Shown here: positions 14,527-15,810 of the stretch, one piece after another
Layout of the letters: every line of letters begins with the position of its first letter
Position numbering within the stretch: position 1 is the stretch's first letter
Assembly: GCA_001873945.1 (NCBI GenBank)
Contig: MNYI01000179.1
Coordinates: forward strand, 1 to 15,810
Source of the DNA: Candidatus Desantisbacteria bacterium CG2_30_40_21
GTDB lineage: Bacteria > UBA9089 > CG2-30-40-21
DNA: 15,810 bases
Reading direction: 5' to 3'
The notes under the pieces: generated by a model
What the model was told of the DNA's origin: nothing
Databases searched by the model: none
What the model saw: only the letters and a program-made list of their open reading frames with translations
Program-made: the position numbers and the translations under genes

Positions 14527-15810
14527 ATGTGCATGCACCTGTTGCTTCCTGCAGTCGATAAATAATAGTTTTCCAAAAAAGTTGCCATCCCTTTTCACCA
14601 ATCTCAAGATAATCAACGGTATGCTTTAGCCCATCTTTATTATACCATACTTGATCAAAATATTCAATAAATTTTGAGGTTATTTCAGGTGCATTATTTA
14701 CAAATAGGTTTGCCTCCAGATTGTAGGGACATCCCCTTGTGGGTGTCTGTTTGCCTGTGAGATTTCGTCTTGTCCAGTTTGCGGAGCCGCACATAAATTG
14801 ATACTTCTGCTTATTTTTATTTACAATACAAAGAGCCTTGGAATGAAATTGTTCACCATGGGTATCTGCCCAACGGATAGTAATATTTTCTACTTGTAGC
14901 AACTCAGCTGCTACAGGACGATTTGGTATGCCTATCTTAATGTGACCAAAAGCATCACGGTTAGCATCCATAATTATTCGGATATTTGCCCCTTTTTTTG
15001 CTGCGGATTTAATTGCCTGAATTACCCTTCTCTCAGAAAGATAAAAGATAGCCATTCGTACCTCATCCCCTGGACCAGCAGATTTAAGCATATCAAGGAT
15101 ACGGTTCAGAATAGCCCCTTCTGTCAGCCATTCAATTTTGCTTCCCTCTTTTCCTACCTCTGTGCCTTTGGACCTTTGTGCCTTTGTGCCTTCTTTCCTT
15201 TGTGCCTCTCTGAACAAAGAAAGCAGTCGTTTTGCATCTCCCAGAACATTGCATGGATTGATGGCTGACCATTCAACGCAGGAAAGCTCGGTATCAAGTG
15301 CAGCCAGAGCAATATCTCCAGAGGCAAATAATCCACAATTTGAATTGGCTGAGCTACCATCAGCCGGATTAAAGCTGGTCACAAGCATTTGCCAATCACC
15401 GGCAGATGTAGGGACATCCCTGCCGGAGGTGCTACCCCCTTGTGGGTATCCGTCAACAATTATTACCTTGCGATGGTTTGCCTTGAAAAAAAGCAGCCGT
15501 CCCACCTGACGCAAACTCATCTGTTTACCATCAATGTCCATAATATTTGGCAAGAAAGATTTATCCAGTAGCTTGTTTATCCATAAAATTCTTCCAAAAC
15601 ATGCGACAAGCATGTTTACGGGTAGGCTGTAGATGAGGTTGCTATCATTCATCAAAGAAAGGTCGGTAAAAACAATCCCAATCCCTGCATCTTTCATGCG
15701 ACAAAAAAATTCAGGTTCCATATTCCCGTAGATTCTGTTAATCGGGTCGGTTAATACCAGTATGTTTATCTTGGGACAATCCTGTTTCTTCTGAATAAGT
15801 GCCTCAGCCA
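14522..15810 (-). CDS. Phospholipase D-like (HKD) protein, 5' end outside window
   Basis: The frame is open to the window edge. The 29 codons before the Met at 15721 (ending ILVLTDPINRIYGN) look coding, so the true start lies beyond 15810 and at least 428 residues are present. Numbering from that Met, the first HKD motif is intact (H83, K85, D90 in ANHRKVIIVD), followed by LVTSFNPADGSSANSN. The second (H293, K295) has Asn301 where Asp is usual, followed by GSANWTRRNL. Two HKD motifs suggest a single-chain phosphodiesterase or transphosphatidylase of the cardiolipin-synthase type; the lipid or nucleic-acid substrate is not evident. Three loops carry repeat-derived sequence (residues about 90-105, 172-188 and 324-334). 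It ends 127 bases before dnaE, with the stop codon inside a repeat arm. Confidence 0.85.
   Translation of the reverse strand, partial: AEALIQKKQDCPKINILVLTDPINRIYGNMEPEFFCRMKDAGIGIVFTDLSLMNDSNLIYSLPVNMLVACFGRILWINKLLDKSFLPNIMDIDGKQMSLRQVGRLLFFKANHRKVIIVDGYPQGGSTSGRDVPTSAGDWQMLVTSFNPADGSSANSNCGLFASGDIALAALDTELSCVEWSAINPCNVLGDAKRLLSLFREAQRKEGTKAQRSKGTEVGKEGSKIEWLTEGAILNRILDMLKSAGPGDEVRMAIFYLSERRVIQAIKSAAKKGANIRIIMDANRDAFGHIKIGIPNRPVAAELLQVENITIRWADTHGEQFHSKALCIVNKNKQKYQFMCGSANWTRRNLTGKQTPTRGCPYNLEANLFVNNAPEITSKFIEYFDQVWYNKDGLKHTVDYLEIGEKGWQLFWKTIIYRLQEATGACTF
14722..14750. repeat. TGTAGGGACATCCC repeat in the HKD gene, copy A
   Basis: TGTAGGGACATCCC is followed at once by CTTGTGGGTGTCTGT. The two halves fold on each other (GACATCC against GGGTGTC, one G-T wobble). 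It encodes residues 324-334 (KQTPTRGCPYN) between GSANWTRRNL and NLEANLFV, where related proteins have only a few residues. It is read in a different frame from copy B. Confidence 0.6.
15159..15206. repeat. TTTGTGCC tandem repeat inside the HKD gene
   Basis: TTTGTGCC occurs at 15175-15182, 15183-15190 and 15199-15206, with the variant TCTGTGCC at 15159-15166. On the minus strand this is the GGCACAAA type of array usually found between genes. Here it encodes EAQRKEGTKAQRSKGTE (residues 172-188), a lysine-rich linker between the two HKD halves. Confidence 0.6.
15407..15453. repeat. TGTAGGGACATCCC repeat in the HKD gene, copy B
   Basis: This has the same two halves as copy A, TGTAGGGACATCCC and CTTGTGGGTATCCGT, but with 18 extra bases between them. 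It encodes residues 90-105, directly after the last Asp of the first HKD motif and before the conserved LVTSFNPADGSS. The segment GYPQGGSTSGRDVPTSAG reads like an insertion in a surface loop. Confidence 0.6.

Overview
The window looks like part of the chromosome of an uncultured, fairly AT-rich diderm bacterium. A PorV-family outer-membrane protein and a secreted protein with a FlgD/T9SS-type C-terminal domain point to the FCB group or one of the groundwater candidate phyla that share these proteins. Beta-helix, PEGA and OmpL47-like modules and many dispersed palindromic repeats fit the same picture. Exact placement cannot be made from the sequence; a Desantisbacteria-like or Omnitrophica-like lineage is only a guess.

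Layout: purF is the only plus-strand gene (546-1916). All others are on the minus strand. From the right edge leftward these are a phospholipase D-like protein cut by the window edge (14522-15810), dnaE (10957-14394), a DUF4091/GH123-like lipoprotein coupled to dnaE by an ATGA overlap (8090-10960), a DUF4258/DUF2283 pair resembling a small toxin-antitoxin module (7202-7707), a 1051-residue secreted beta-helix protein (3384-6539), and a PorV-family protein (2229-3116) convergent with purF. The PorV-family and beta-helix genes plausibly belong together, one as an outer-membrane secretion component and the other as surface cargo. purF and dnaE are housekeeping genes without their usual neighbours.

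The most unusual feature is the density of dispersed repeats. Palindromic, MITE-like elements occupy 342-514, 1927-2203, 3136-3359, 6552-6674 and 14435-14526. Four of the five lie in leaders or directly upstream of genes. One separates an AGGAGG Shine-Dalgarno from its start codon, and one carries the best dnaE promoter candidate in its loop. Repeat DNA of intergenic type also appears inside reading frames: two copies of one repeat are read in different frames in the phospholipase D-like gene, a third insert there comes from a TTTGTGCC tandem repeat, and a 16-bp perfect palindrome lies in the DUF4091 gene. Repeat-derived peptides in proteins, analogous to Rickettsia palindromic elements, are the best candidate here for something undescribed.
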